From a virus: 38,029 bases of DNA. Position numbers and translations under genes: made by a program. Positions 20,186-28,211 of the stretch are shown here, one piece after another (position 1 is the stretch's first letter; each line of letters opens with the position of its first letter). The notes below the pieces were generated by a model that was not told the DNA's origin, did no database searches, and worked only from the letters and a program-made list of their open reading frames with translations. The stretch is taken from the IMG/VR virus record IMGVR_UViG_3300013131_000107, positions 1-38,029 of that record, one strand, 5' to 3'.

Positions 20186-21504
20186 TAGATCTTTTCTCCG
20201 ATCTTGAAACCACGGAATCGCATGAAACGGGGGAATCTGAGCGAAAATGTTCCATCTTGATTTTGCGTGATAGCATCTGCTCGCACTTCCACAACTTGGC
20301 CTGGTAGCGTATCGCGTGACTCCCAATATTCACGACGGTTACTATCAGTAAAACCTGAGCCAACATTGACCAGGATTTCTCTGCCGTCATCATTACCCCG
20401 GCAAATAACAGCCCCGAGCCTTCCAACATTACGTCCTGTGCCTTCCTCAACATCTGTTATCTCCAATGATACTTCGATAAATGGTTTTTGTTTTAGCCAA
20501 GCAGTCGAACGTTTGCCCTCCCATTTGCCGTTAGGATCTTTGATCATAATTCCCTCAAAGCCTGCTTCGACCATTTGTTTGTTGTAGTCTCGGAACTCAA
20601 TCTCATCAGTAAACACATCTAGATCAAATTCACGTTGTGCGATGATGTCGATGCAGCCCGAGTCTGCGAATATCTTAGAGAAGTTTTCACGCAAGAACGC
20701 ACTGCGGCGACGTTGCCCCATAGCACTCTCACCCAGCTTGAACTCTGACAAAGGAATCACATCAAACAGCATCAGTCGGGCATCCTGTGCCTGTGCGTTT
20801 TCTTTGCGATGTACTTCTTTCATCAAGGCCTGGAACGATGTAGATACCACTTCGCCATCGAAAACGTAACTGCGAGCGAAGTTATCAAGGTTGTCTTCAA
20901 ATGCCTTGACGATATGTGTAAAGTTCACCAGCTCTTTGCCGTTGCGGGTATACATTACAACTGTACGGCTTTCAAAGTCAACCACAGTGACCACACGCAC
21001 ACCGTCTAATTTGGGTTCTACTAGTTTCTTGCCTGTGATCTTAGATTCGTGATTGGCACCATCGTGTGCCAGCATGACTTCAAACACAGGCACAGCATAC
21101 TGGGGTTTCTTCTGCTTCTTGGCCACAGAGTTCACTGACTTTTCACCAAAACCCGCTCGCATGTCTTTGATAAGGATCCTGCGGTACCAATCATTCCACT
21201 GCGCCTTGGTGGCCACATCCATGGCCAATTTGACTGCGTCACGAGCTGCATGTCCTGTGAGCTCTCTGCGATAAAGGGCTTCTGCCAATTCCACGAAGTT
21301 GGTCCACGACAGGCCTTGGCCATCCTGTTCATTGACAGGAACCTGCTTGATGCCAAATGTGTAGAGTTTGTCCAAACCCATCTTAAGACCCTCGAAGAAT
21401 TCATCAAGACCTTCGGTCATGGCTTCTGCAAGTATGGCTTCTTTTGCCAGACGACTGTTATCTGCTTCAAGACGTTGAATGATAGTCTGTGGTTGTGTTC
21501 TCAT
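20185..21504 (-). CDS. ATP-dependent DNA ligase
   Basis: 439 residues. Motif I KLDGVR at 165-170 supplies the adenylated Lys165, followed by YTRNGKE (motif Ia/III region), FDGEVVS, EGIMIKDPNGKWEGKR and WLKQKP (motif V), and a C-terminal OB domain ending in RFPRFMRFRG. The N-terminal 140 residues are a helical domain as in T4 gp30. It seals nicks during phage replication, repair and recombination. Second gene of an operon from the promoter at 21926-21954; ATGA overlap upstream, TAATG downstream. Confidence 0.93.
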   Translation of the reverse strand: MRTQPQTIIQRLEADNSRLAKEAILAEAMTEGLDEFFEGLKMGLDKLYTFGIKQVPVNEQDGQGLSWTNFVELAEALYRRELTGHAARDAVKLAMDVATKAQWNDWYRRILIKDMRAGFGEKSVNSVAKKQKKPQYAVPVFEVMLAHDGANHESKITGKKLVEPKLDGVRVVTVVDFESRTVVMYTRNGKELVNFTHIVKAFEDNLDNFARSYVFDGEVVSTSFQALMKEVHRKENAQAQDARLMLFDVIPLSEFKLGESAMGQRRRSAFLRENFSKIFADSGCIDIIAQREFDLDVFTDEIEFRDYNKQMVEAGFEGIMIKDPNGKWEGKRSTAWLKQKPFIEVSLEITDVEEGTGRNVGRLGAVICRGNDDGREILVNVGSGFTDSNRREYWESRDTLPGQVVEVRADAITQNQDGTFSLRFPRFMRFRGFKIGEKI

Positions 21505-21896
21505 ACGATTACATCTTTCTTAGTTTTACGACGATTGTTATATACCTGATAACTGTGGTGCTCACGGACCCAATCGGCAAAGTTCTGCGGATCACGAGTA
21601 AACCAGACTTTGATCTCTTTTGGTCCTACTAATTCGGTGCTGGTGAACACATAGATCTCATAGTGCCTATGAGCGTTCATCTGTGCTCTAAGGACGAGAT
21701 GCGTGAGCGGAAAACTAAAAGGCTTTTCAACTTTCTTGTTCTGTTTGATAGAATCGAACAAGTGGTTCTTGGCCCAGTTGTCAGGGTGATGTTCTGTGAT
21801 TTCTTGGAAGAACTCTACACCGTCACAGTCCCAACTGACGATATAATAACGAGTACCAGCTTCCATAGGAATTGCATCGTATTGACTTTCTAGCAT
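21501..21896 (-). CDS. 131-aa conserved-type phage protein, unknown
   Basis: AGGAGC precedes ATG 21896. Contains RYYIVSWDCDGVEFFQEITE, then HRHYEIYVFTSTELVGPKEI and a C-terminus FADWVREHHSYQVYNNRRK. Alternating strands with a basic end suggest a small globular protein. It heads the operon that contains DNA ligase, so a role in DNA metabolism is possible but not shown. Confidence 0.8.
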   Translation of the reverse strand: MLESQYDAIPMEAGTRYYIVSWDCDGVEFFQEITEHHPDNWAKNHLFDSIKQNKKVEKPFSFPLTHLVLRAQMNAHRHYEIYVFTSTELVGPKEIKVWFTRDPQNFADWVREHHSYQVYNNRRKTKKDVIV

Positions 21897-21925
21897 TGCT
21901 GCTCCTAATCGTTTATTACCCTAAT

Positions 21926-21954
21926 AGTATAGCATCAAACTGATCATTTGTCAA
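21926..21954 (-). promoter_or_regulatory. Sigma-70 promoter of the ligase operon
   Basis: TTGACA (21954-21949), 17 bp, TATACT (21931-21926), extended -10 TGC. It overlaps the end of the HNH gene upstream. It drives seven genes down to 18453. Confidence 0.86.
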
Positions 21955-22480
21955 CCTGTTGATGACTGACTTCAAAATAAACCCATTTTAAGGCATCTAA
22001 AACAGTACCTTGATTCTTTACTGTGTTGATAAATTGGGTAATCACCTGTATATTAGAAGCATCGCCGAATCGTGGTCCGCCGTTGTTCACAGCGATAATA
22101 TGATCCTGACCGGGATTAAAGTAGGGATTATCAGTCACCCTATTCCTACCCATGCCATAGTCTAATAACACGCCCATAACAGGACAGCGATCTGGACAGC
22201 GTTCATAGAGCTCCATAGGATCCAATTTGTACCTTGAACAATTCACTCGAGCCCAAAGCAATTTAAGATCCTGTTTCTCTACAAATTCTTTATAGAATTG
22301 GGTAGTACCGTGAGTAGTAGGATCGAAAGATCTAATGAACAGATTATCTTGTTTGGCAAGAATCTCTTCTTCTATCTTAGATTGCCCTTGTACTTTCCAG
22401 GCAACAGGATCAAACCCGTTACGCTGGAAAGCCTCGAATATATCTGTACAGAGTTGTTGATACTGTGCCTTAGAAGGCAT
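21944..22480 (-). CDS. HNH-type endonuclease-like protein (178 aa)
   Basis: C95 and C99 (ERCPDRCPVMG), then GQDHIIAVNNGGPRFGDASN with D126-H127 and N143, then QFINTVKN with N152, give the C..C, DH, N, N pattern of HNH/recombination-endonuclease-VII-like proteins found in phages. The N-terminal 80 residues are helical with no known motif. TAATG overlap with the upstream gene. It could cut DNA as a homing, repair or host-degrading nuclease. Confidence 0.75.
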   Translation of the reverse strand: MPSKAQYQQLCTDIFEAFQRNGFDPVAWKVQGQSKIEEEILAKQDNLFIRSFDPTTHGTTQFYKEFVEKQDLKLLWARVNCSRYKLDPMELYERCPDRCPVMGVLLDYGMGRNRVTDNPYFNPGQDHIIAVNNGGPRFGDASNIQVITQFINTVKNQGTVLDALKWVYFEVSHQQVDK

Positions 22481-23871
22481 TATACTTCCTCTGCTACGTC
22501 GTCGTATTGGAGTTCGGTATGATCAAATTTGGTCACTTTAGCAGCAGCATTGTTGCGGTGATACTCACCCTTGCCTTTAGTGTTGAAGCCTTCTGAAAAG
22601 TACGGCACTTCAATTTCAAATTCAATACCATCTTTGTCAGTTATCAAAGGTAGATCTAATTTCAACTTTGTGATATTGCTCTTGCTCTTGTGATAGGCAT
22701 TGTAGTTCAGGATGAGATCACGCAGACCTGCAGCGATTCGATAGTTAGCAGCGATTGAAACACGCCAATCACGGTTCTCGCCCTTCTTTTCTAAAGTGTT
22801 AGTAAATGCACCCACCGAACCCCAAAGTGTACCTGCACCAGTACCACGATTGCTGGTCTTCTTGGTATCAAGATAGGTATCTTTCATTGCTTCTTTGAGA
22901 GCACTGTGGATATCCAGCATCTGCGATTTTGTAAATTTGGCAGCGTTCATCTGTGTCAAGAATTCACAGCAGCCCCAAACAAACTCTCTGCTGAGTTCGC
23001 CATGCGCAGGCCAAATTGCTACGTTAAGTCCTACAGCATTTTTAAAAATTTCTGTGCCATATTGGTTGAAGTCTTTGAACAACTTTTCGCCGTTATCGCA
23101 TTGTCGTGCCTGCACCTTGCTGGTTCCTTTTTCAACCCAAATGCAGTCAAACTGTTGCAAAAGGTTGTAAAAATCAAGATAAGTCTGGTCGTCTTCTTTG
23201 ACAGCATGTCCAGCACTTTGATAGTCCTCTGCTCGATTGACACGAACGTTGGCATTATTTTCCCAGCTAGATGCTAGGTTATGAATATTACGAGAAGCAT
23301 ACATATTAGAGTCCATGCATTCATCGTCGCTGGTAATGCCTTCAATCACTACCTTTTCTGCTCCCATAATTAATCGACCAAAGTTACCATGCTGTTTGTC
23401 GTTGATATTCATGGTCCCGTCGCCTAGTACACGCACATAGGCAGGATCATTGAGATTGTCGTCCCAATCAATTAAAATATCTTTGAGGATGTGCCATACT
23501 TTTACATCACGCTGTACCGGGTAACGCAGGTACATCAGGTTCCAATCGCGTTCTTCTCCGCCGACTCGTCCCGAAGCAATACCCAAAGGAGGTAGTTTAT
23601 ATTCTTTGAAGATACCGCTCTGTTCTAGCATCTTGAGAACTTTAATAGCTACCGCCAAGAATGTAGGGCGCGACACACGACCAAATTCTTCATAGACATC
23701 TAGTTTTCCACCATTCGATAGTCTGCTAATTAGTTCATCAATAGCCGCAGAGTTACCTGAAATACTCTTAAGACTTTTCTTTTTCTTTTGTTCTTCGGGA
23801 GTACCAAAGATGTCACGGAGATCGTTACCGAACTCGTCGATAAGTTCTTGAGGATAAATTCGTGTTGCCAT
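22480..23871 (-). CDS. Large phage protein (463 aa), possible ParB/sulfiredoxin-fold
   Basis: ATG 23871 has AAGG 7 bases upstream; a TTG 21 bases earlier is rejected. Around residues 145-175 VRVLGDGTMNINDKQHGNFG followed by RLIMGAEKVVIEGI resembles the DGQHR-type core of ParB-like and DUF6551-like proteins, but with altered residues. The remainder is mixed alpha/beta without a motif I recognise. Co-transcribed with the HNH-like gene, so a two-component nucleic-acid enzyme is conceivable. Low certainty for the fold; high certainty that the gene is real. Confidence 0.85.
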   Translation of the reverse strand: MATRIYPQELIDEFGNDLRDIFGTPEEQKKKKSLKSISGNSAAIDELISRLSNGGKLDVYEEFGRVSRPTFLAVAIKVLKMLEQSGIFKEYKLPPLGIASGRVGGEERDWNLMYLRYPVQRDVKVWHILKDILIDWDDNLNDPAYVRVLGDGTMNINDKQHGNFGRLIMGAEKVVIEGITSDDECMDSNMYASRNIHNLASSWENNANVRVNRAEDYQSAGHAVKEDDQTYLDFYNLLQQFDCIWVEKGTSKVQARQCDNGEKLFKDFNQYGTEIFKNAVGLNVAIWPAHGELSREFVWGCCEFLTQMNAAKFTKSQMLDIHSALKEAMKDTYLDTKKTSNRGTGAGTLWGSVGAFTNTLEKKGENRDWRVSIAANYRIAAGLRDLILNYNAYHKSKSNITKLKLDLPLITDKDGIEFEIEVPYFSEGFNTKGKGEYHRNNAAAKVTKFDHTELQYDDVAEEV

Positions 23872-23910
23872 GTGTGTGCCTTTCTTTGCCAAAAAAAATA
23901 CTGTGCCTAT

Positions 23911-23939
23911 AGTATATTATAAACACAGTAAATTGTCAA
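23911..23939 (-). promoter_or_regulatory. Sigma-70 promoter
   Basis: TTGACA (23939-23934), 17 bp, TATACT (23916-23911); a TATAAT overlaps 5 bases upstream. It drives 22480-23871 and the HNH-like gene. Confidence 0.83.
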
Positions 23940-23947
23940 CCAATTAA

Positions 23948-25096
23948 TTAACCAAAATCAAACAAAGACTCAAATTCGTTTTGAGCCTGTTGCATTGTTC
24001 CGTAGTCTGTGCGTTCGTGAACTTCGCGAGGAACAAACAATCGATCCATGTATTTTGGAATTTGTTGATGCGTCATACCAATGTTCTTGCCAAAGAACAG
24101 GCCACGTTGAGCTTCGTTGGCAGGCTTACGCACAGCACAGACGCAGACATAATCACGCTCTGCAAAGAAATCGTACAGAGCCTGCGGATCGTATCCATAT
24201 TGCTTGCACTGTTTGGGCACGATCTCGACCTGTACCGCAGGACGACAGCGATCGATGGTGTCCTTTGCTCCGTGAATGACGAATAGTTCTGATCCTTCTA
24301 CATCAATTTTGATAGCGTCTACATCTTCAAAATTAAAACTGTCTATGGTTCTGCAAGGAACCTGGACAATATATTCAGACTTCTTGACGTGTTTCTCATC
24401 ATAGACAGCGAAGTTATGTCCGCCGTGTTCTGGATGATCCTGTATGCCAATTGATCCGATGTTGCGATTAGTCACTGCTGCTTCATGTACAGTGATATTG
24501 CCACGCAGATTCATGCTCTGAGGTATGCCCTTCCAGGTGTACCAACCTACAGTCTGTGAGGGATCTCTATGAATAGAACCTTGAGTTTGATCGCCCTGCC
24601 AATATATGCCATGCAGATTACTTCGCTTGGCGATTTCAATGTTAGCCTTCAGCATGATCAGTGTGGTAGGTGTAGGCTCAAAAGATTCTACATGATCGGC
24701 CCATTCTGCATAGGCGATAGTATTGTTGCCTACGTTAGCACCTACATCGATTATTCTGCGAGCATTAGGGTAAATGGTTCTAATCAATCTACTGTTGTTG
24801 CCCTGATAATAGACATTGACTCCGCTGAACCTAGGTCCTTGCAGATTGTCGATGCTCAATAACCAATAGCATCTTCCAAATTTGTTTATCACTAATCTAA
24901 ATTTTGGATCTTTGAACAGCCCACTAGGTTCATCAAATCCAAATAGTTGTTTAAATTCTTCAGCCGTTATAGTAGCTGTTAATAGTTGCGGCATACTAGT
25001 TCTCCTTCTAATCAGTGTTCGCAATCGTTTTTCTATGAAGAACAGATTATTAAAAATCTGTCGTTTGAGTTGGCGCTGAGCCTTTGATAGCATCAT
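23948..25096 (-). CDS. FkbM-family methyltransferase
   Basis: 382 residues from ATG 25096. RIIDVGANVGNNTIAYAEW is the SAM-binding motif I, followed by ESFEPTP, and late in the protein DAIKIDVEGSELFVIHGAKD, the FkbM signature. T4-like phages often carry FkbM enzymes, presumably to methylate sugars or surface structures. A second start, ATG 24994 (MPQLLTATITAEEF), has its own GAAGGAG site, and its leader is a near-copy of the leader of 25096, exactly 34 codons apart. The intervening N-terminus is a basic amphipathic helix. A TAAATA late promoter (25135-25130) lies upstream. Confidence 0.9.
   Translation of the reverse strand: MMLSKAQRQLKRQIFNNLFFIEKRLRTLIRRRTSMPQLLTATITAEEFKQLFGFDEPSGLFKDPKFRLVINKFGRCYWLLSIDNLQGPRFSGVNVYYQGNNSRLIRTIYPNARRIIDVGANVGNNTIAYAEWADHVESFEPTPTTLIMLKANIEIAKRSNLHGIYWQGDQTQGSIHRDPSQTVGWYTWKGIPQSMNLRGNITVHEAAVTNRNIGSIGIQDHPEHGGHNFAVYDEKHVKKSEYIVQVPCRTIDSFNFEDVDAIKIDVEGSELFVIHGAKDTIDRCRPAVQVEIVPKQCKQYGYDPQALYDFFAERDYVCVCAVRKPANEAQRGLFFGKNIGMTHQQIPKYMDRLFVPREVHERTDYGTMQQAQNEFESLFDFG
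24992..25013. repeat. Direct repeat of a ribosome-binding site region, copy 1
   Basis: The sequence from start codon through AGGAG to TGATTAG is repeated at 25094-25115 with one base missing. Copy 1 lies inside the methyltransferase gene in front of an internal ATG. Confidence 0.75.
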
Positions 25097-25115
25097 ACTA
25101 GTTCTCCTCTAATCA
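25094..25115. repeat. Direct repeat of a ribosome-binding site region, copy 2
   Basis: Near-identical to 24992-25013, at a distance of 102 bp, covering the annotated start and ribosome-binding site of the methyltransferase gene. Confidence 0.75.
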
Positions 25116-25129
25116 ATGTCTGCTATCTT

Positions 25130-25135
25130 TATTTA
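25130..25135 (-). promoter_or_regulatory. Candidate late promoter (TAAATA)
   Basis: TTAAATAA on the minus strand, 33 bases before ATG 25096; leader contains GAGGAG. Confidence 0.55.
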
Positions 25136-25167
25136 ATTACATTACACTGGAGAAGAAAATAAATCAA

Positions 25168-25683
25168 TCATACACCCAAATAGTCTGCCCAGCTGGCATG
25201 TGCCATGTGATATCCTCGAACCCTGCGTTTGGCAACTAGGTCCCAAAATGTAGGTTTGTAAGGAGCAATCTTAGGCTTCATCTTTCCCACGTGCGCGGCC
25301 TTCTTATAGTTACAGGTCCTGCAGGCCGTGGTAGAGTTTTCCCACGTGGTCTTACCGCCCAAGCTCACGGGATGCACATGATCCAAAGTGGCATTGGGTT
25401 CTGTGACTGCTGTGCCACAGTATTGGCAGGTGTAGGCATCACGCAAGAATATGTTGCGCTTGCTGAGACGCATGGTGTGTTTTGGACGTTGATACTCTTT
25501 CAGCATCAAGACCGCAGGCACACGAGTTTCCCAGCGAGCAGAGCGGACGATCCAGTCGTCGTACCATTCCAATACGGTGCATTTATCCAAAACCATGTAT
25601 CGTACGGCCTCCTGCCAATCCACTGTTGACAAAGGTAATAGGCTCACGGGCTGCATGTCTGCGTTTAATAATAGTGTGTGCAT
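25168..25683 (-). CDS. HNH endonuclease (171 aa)
   Basis: Starts at ATG 25683 (MHTLLLNADMQPVSLLPL), the family-typical N-terminus; the longer frame to 25779 is rejected. Core motifs: RNIFLRDAYTCQYCG with C86 and C89, LDHVHPVSLGG with D101-H102, WEN with N116, and CRTCN with C121 and C124: a complete HNH/zinc-finger nuclease of the type widespread in bacteria and phages. The start lies 4 bases after a TAAATA late promoter with no ribosome-binding site. Confidence 0.92.
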   Translation of the reverse strand: MHTLLLNADMQPVSLLPLSTVDWQEAVRYMVLDKCTVLEWYDDWIVRSARWETRVPAVLMLKEYQRPKHTMRLSKRNIFLRDAYTCQYCGTAVTEPNATLDHVHPVSLGGKTTWENSTTACRTCNYKKAAHVGKMKPKIAPYKPTFWDLVAKRRVRGYHMAHASWADYLGV

Positions 25684-25687
25684 GACG

Positions 25688-25693
25688 TATTTA
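25688..25693 (-). promoter_or_regulatory. Late promoter (TAAATA), start codon at predicted +1
   Basis: TTAAATAC on the minus strand, then 4 bases, then ATG 25683. A sigma-70-like TATACT also lies just upstream with a poor -35. Confidence 0.6.
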
Positions 25694-25714
25694 ACAGAGT
25701 ATACACCCAGATCC

Positions 25715-25744
25715 TTGACAACACAATGATTTTTTGCATAAAAT
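25715..25744 (+). promoter_or_regulatory. Sigma-70 promoter (plus strand)
   Basis: TTGACA (25715-25720), 18 bp, TAAAAT (25739-25744), in front of the cupin gene. The only clear consensus sigma-70 promoter on the plus strand. Confidence 0.75.
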
Positions 25745-25763
25745 ACTAGATACGGAGACAACG

Positions 25764-26150
25764 ATGAACCTACAGACACTAGGCAAGATAGACAAAGGTT
25801 GGGGATTTGAAATAATATTCGCCAACTGTGACAAATACTCGGGCAAACTGTTGGTGTTCGAACGAGCAGGTGCCAAAACCAGCCTGGTGTTTCACAAAGA
25901 AAAATCCAAGAGTTGGTTCGTGAATGCTGGGCGTTTCAAACTGACATTCATCGATGTGGCCTCTGGCGAAACCAAAGAAGCAGTGCTAGAGGAAGGTAAG
26001 ACTGTGGACTTTGGCGCTCTGGGTCCTCATCAGCTGGAAGCATTGGTGGCTAATTCAATCATCTTTGAAGTGGGTACCGCAGACTATGTAGAAGATCGTT
26101 TTAGACTTGCACCTGGTGATACGCAAAAGAACTCTTCAGCGCAAGGATAA
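25764..26150 (+). CDS. Cupin-domain protein (128 aa)
   Basis: ATG 25764 has GGAGA 7 bases upstream. Residues 8-14 [10 protein letters not shown], then [20 protein letters not shown] and [12 protein letters not shown] follow the order of mannose-6-phosphate isomerase-type cupins; H44 and H93 (LGPHQLEAL) could bind metal, though not all usual ligands are obvious. T4-like cyanophages encode similar KGWG cupins (from memory). It probably binds or isomerises a sugar; the exact reaction is unknown. Its end overlaps the convergent hemA gene by 50 bp. Confidence 0.82.
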   Translation: MNLQTLGKIDKGWGFEIIFANCDKYSGKLLVFERAGAKTSLVFHKEKSKSWFVNAGRFKLTFIDVASGETKEAVLEEGKTVDFGALGPHQLEALVANSIIFEVGTADYVEDRFRLAPGDTQKNSSAQG

Positions 26151-27312
26151 GATCCTCTATCATCCCGTCGTCATGGAATGGAGTAGGAGCAAAGCGCAGC
26201 CGTTCAGTGCCAACATCAACGGTAGGATAATTAATACTTTGTACATAGATTGAATGCTCATTAAGTAGGGTATCTGATACTGCCTTACATTTTACAGCGT
26301 CACCGATCAACACAGGAACGATATGTGTAGTAGAACATTCCATAACTTTTATACCGTTATTGTTTAGTCTATGCTTTAGTTTACGGGCTCGTTCTTGATG
26401 TTTGTCTCTGATTTCGTTGTGATCCTTAAGGTACTTAACCGCAGCCAGCGCACCTGCACAGCCCACAGGGCTCATTGACGTTGTGAATATGAACCCAGCG
26501 GCTACTGAGCGTATCGCATCTACGACATCTGCATCGGCGGCAATATAGCCACCTTGAACTCCATAGGCTTTCCCCAATGTACCATTGACTATGTCAATAC
26601 GGGATTCTAGCCCCAGCTCTTCAACCTTCCCACCACCGTGGGTTCCATAGAGTCCTACCGCATGTACTTCGTCGATATAAGTGATAGCACCGTACTTGTC
26701 CGCTAGGTCACATATTCCTCGTATGTCTCCAACATCGCCGTCCATGCTGTAGACTGATTCAAATACTATGCAGGCGGTCTGACCTGCGAGTTTTGCTGAA
26801 CACAGTATGTCTTCGAGATGATTGAGATCGTTGTGTCGGAACACAGTTTTAGGTGCTCGACTGTGTGACATACCTGTGATTAGACTGTTGTGATTGTTGG
26901 CATCTGATATAAAATGTATGTCGGGTATGATCTTTGACAGTGCGATCAAACTCCATTCATTGGCCACATAGGCTGATGAGAACAGCAGTGCCCGGGCCTT
27001 GTTGTGCAGCAGAGCCAGCTCATGTTCTAGGGCCACATGATAGTGGCTGGTGCCACCTATGTTGCGGGTACCTCCAGATCCAGATCCTGTTTGATCCAGT
27101 GCTGTGTGCATGGCATCCAGTACCACCTTGTGCTGCCCCATGCCTAGATAGTCGTTGGAGCACCAATTTACTATGGTTTTGATGTTGTAGGGTCCGTACC
27201 ATATGGCCCTGGGGAAATCGCCGCGCTCACGTATGATATCGTTGAAAACACGGTATTTGCCCGAGTGTTTCATGTCTTTGATCAGCTGCTTGAAGGGTTC
27301 TTTGTTTATCAT
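26101..27312 (-). CDS. hemA: 5-aminolevulinate synthase
   Basis: 403 residues, full length. Joins glycine and succinyl-CoA to 5-aminolevulinate, the first step of C4-type heme synthesis in alphaproteobacteria. Motifs: [20 protein letters not shown] (77-96), [22 protein letters not shown] with D214 and H217, [14 protein letters not shown] with the PLP Lys at K248, [10 protein letters not shown], and [19 protein letters not shown]. All active-site blocks specific to ALAS rather than to other alpha-oxoamine synthases are present. The start lies 5 bases after a TAAATA late promoter without a ribosome-binding site. It stands alone on the minus strand among late plus-strand units. No heme regulatory CP motif is seen at the N-terminus. 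Confidence 0.95.
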   Translation of the reverse strand: MINKEPFKQLIKDMKHSGKYRVFNDIIRERGDFPRAIWYGPYNIKTIVNWCSNDYLGMGQHKVVLDAMHTALDQTGSGSGGTRNIGGTSHYHVALEHELALLHNKARALLFSSAYVANEWSLIALSKIIPDIHFISDANNHNSLITGMSHSRAPKTVFRHNDLNHLEDILCSAKLAGQTACIVFESVYSMDGDVGDIRGICDLADKYGAITYIDEVHAVGLYGTHGGGKVEELGLESRIDIVNGTLGKAYGVQGGYIAADADVVDAIRSVAAGFIFTTSMSPVGCAGALAAVKYLKDHNEIRDKHQERARKLKHRLNNNGIKVMECSTTHIVPVLIGDAVKCKAVSDTLLNEHSIYVQSINYPTVDVGTERLRFAPTPFHDDGMIEDLILALKSSFAYHQVQV

Positions 27313-27317
27313 GCTTG

Positions 27318-27330
27318 TATTTAATAAATA
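27318..27330. promoter_or_regulatory. Divergent late promoters in a palindrome
   Basis: TATTTA-A-TAAATA is a perfect palindrome: TAAATA on the minus strand (27323-27318) lies 5 bases before the hemA ATG, and TAAATA on the plus strand (27325-27330) serves the gene at 27350. Confidence 0.65.
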
Positions 27331-27349
27331 TCATATCGGAGAATAGAAT

Positions 27350-27604
27350 ATGCCATTAGACACCCTTGCTGCATTTCAAAGCGCATTGAATCGCCCCACC
27401 GATCCCACCGATCCCAACGGCATTGCTCATGCCACAGACAGCACAGATACAGGCAATGGGGTTGCTACCAAATCAGCTCGAGCCGCAGCTAAGATAGCAT
27501 GGGCGAACTATACGCAGGACTACAGATTCGCATATAAAGTAGGCGACAGTTCGGGACCCGCAGAATTTCCAGATGGTGGCGAAATAGACTATGCAGACGA
27601 TTAA
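27350..27604 (+). CDS. 84-aa phage protein, unknown
   Basis: GGAG lies 9 bases before ATG 27350. The N-terminal half is low-complexity (Thr, Asp, Pro, Asn); the C-terminal half has TKSARAAAKIAWANYTQDYR and an acidic end. First gene of a late operon 27350-28814. Probably a small virion-associated protein, judged only by position. Confidence 0.75.
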   Translation: MPLDTLAAFQSALNRPTDPTDPNGIAHATDSTDTGNGVATKSARAAAKIAWANYTQDYRFAYKVGDSSGPAEFPDGGEIDYADD

Positions 27605-27613
27605 GGAGCACAC

Positions 27614-27835
27614 ATGAACATCAGAGACATACTAGAAACCTTAGACATCATAGAAACTGGATGCCCAGAATGTGGTGGCCCTATAAAGTTGGCCACAGAG
27701 CTAGATGAAGGTAAAAAAGATGCCTGCTACTACAAGATCAAAGCCTCGGCCAAGGTGTGGCCATCAGCCTATGCATCGGGCCGTTTGGTGCAGTGCCGTA
27801 AAAAAGGTGCTGCCAACTATGGAAAGAAAAAATGA
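27614..27835 (+). CDS. Small basic phage protein with KASAKVWPSAYASGRLVQC block (73 aa)
   Basis: AGGAG precedes ATG 27614. The N-terminus MNIRDILETLDIIE resembles a capsid-targeting peptide. A Cys pair follows (GCPECGG), then DACYYKIKASAKVWPSAYAS and GRLVQCRKKGAANYG, a block I recall as conserved at the ends of many T4-like phage structural and internal proteins. Function unknown; binding to DNA in the head is possible. Confidence 0.8.
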   Translation: MNIRDILETLDIIETGCPECGGPIKLATELDEGKKDACYYKIKASAKVWPSAYASGRLVQCRKKGAANYGKKK

Positions 27836-28209
27836 GAGCACACGAGTTTGTTGTTGAGAAGTGGAGCAACAAATACAAGAAGAACATCAACTGCTCTAGT
27901 CCCAAGGGGTTCTCGCAGAAGGCTCACTGTGCAGGTCGCAAGAAAAATGAGAGTCTAGAAGAAGTAGAAGCCATCGCCGAAGATCTACGCAAGTGGTTCA
28001 AACAGAAATGGGTACGATTTGGCCCTGACGGCAAAATCCGTGGCGATTGTGCTAGAGGTTCCGAAAAAGAAGGCAAGCCCAAATGTTTGCCACAGGCCAA
28101 AGCACACGCTATAGGCAAAAAAGGCCGTGCCACAGCCGCTGCTCGCAAACGCCGTGAAGACCCCAACGCCAATCGTTCAGGTAAGGCCATCAACGTAAAG
28201 ACCAAGTAG
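27832..28209 (+). CDS. DUF5872-like basic phage protein (125 aa)
   Basis: ATGA overlap upstream. It begins MRAHEFVVEKWSNKYKKN, with the SSPKGFSQKAHCAGRKKNE block near residue 22, then EDLRKWFKQKWVRFGPDGK and IRGDCARGSEKEGKPKCLPQ, the DUF5872 pattern known from phages and giant viruses. About one quarter of residues are Lys or Arg. The MRAHEFVVE start again fits a head-targeting peptide cut after Glu. Likely a packaged DNA-binding protein by inference. Confidence 0.85.
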   Translation: MRAHEFVVEKWSNKYKKNINCSSPKGFSQKAHCAGRKKNESLEEVEAIAEDLRKWFKQKWVRFGPDGKIRGDCARGSEKEGKPKCLPQAKAHAIGKKGRATAAARKRREDPNANRSGKAINVKTK

Positions 28210-28211
28210 TT

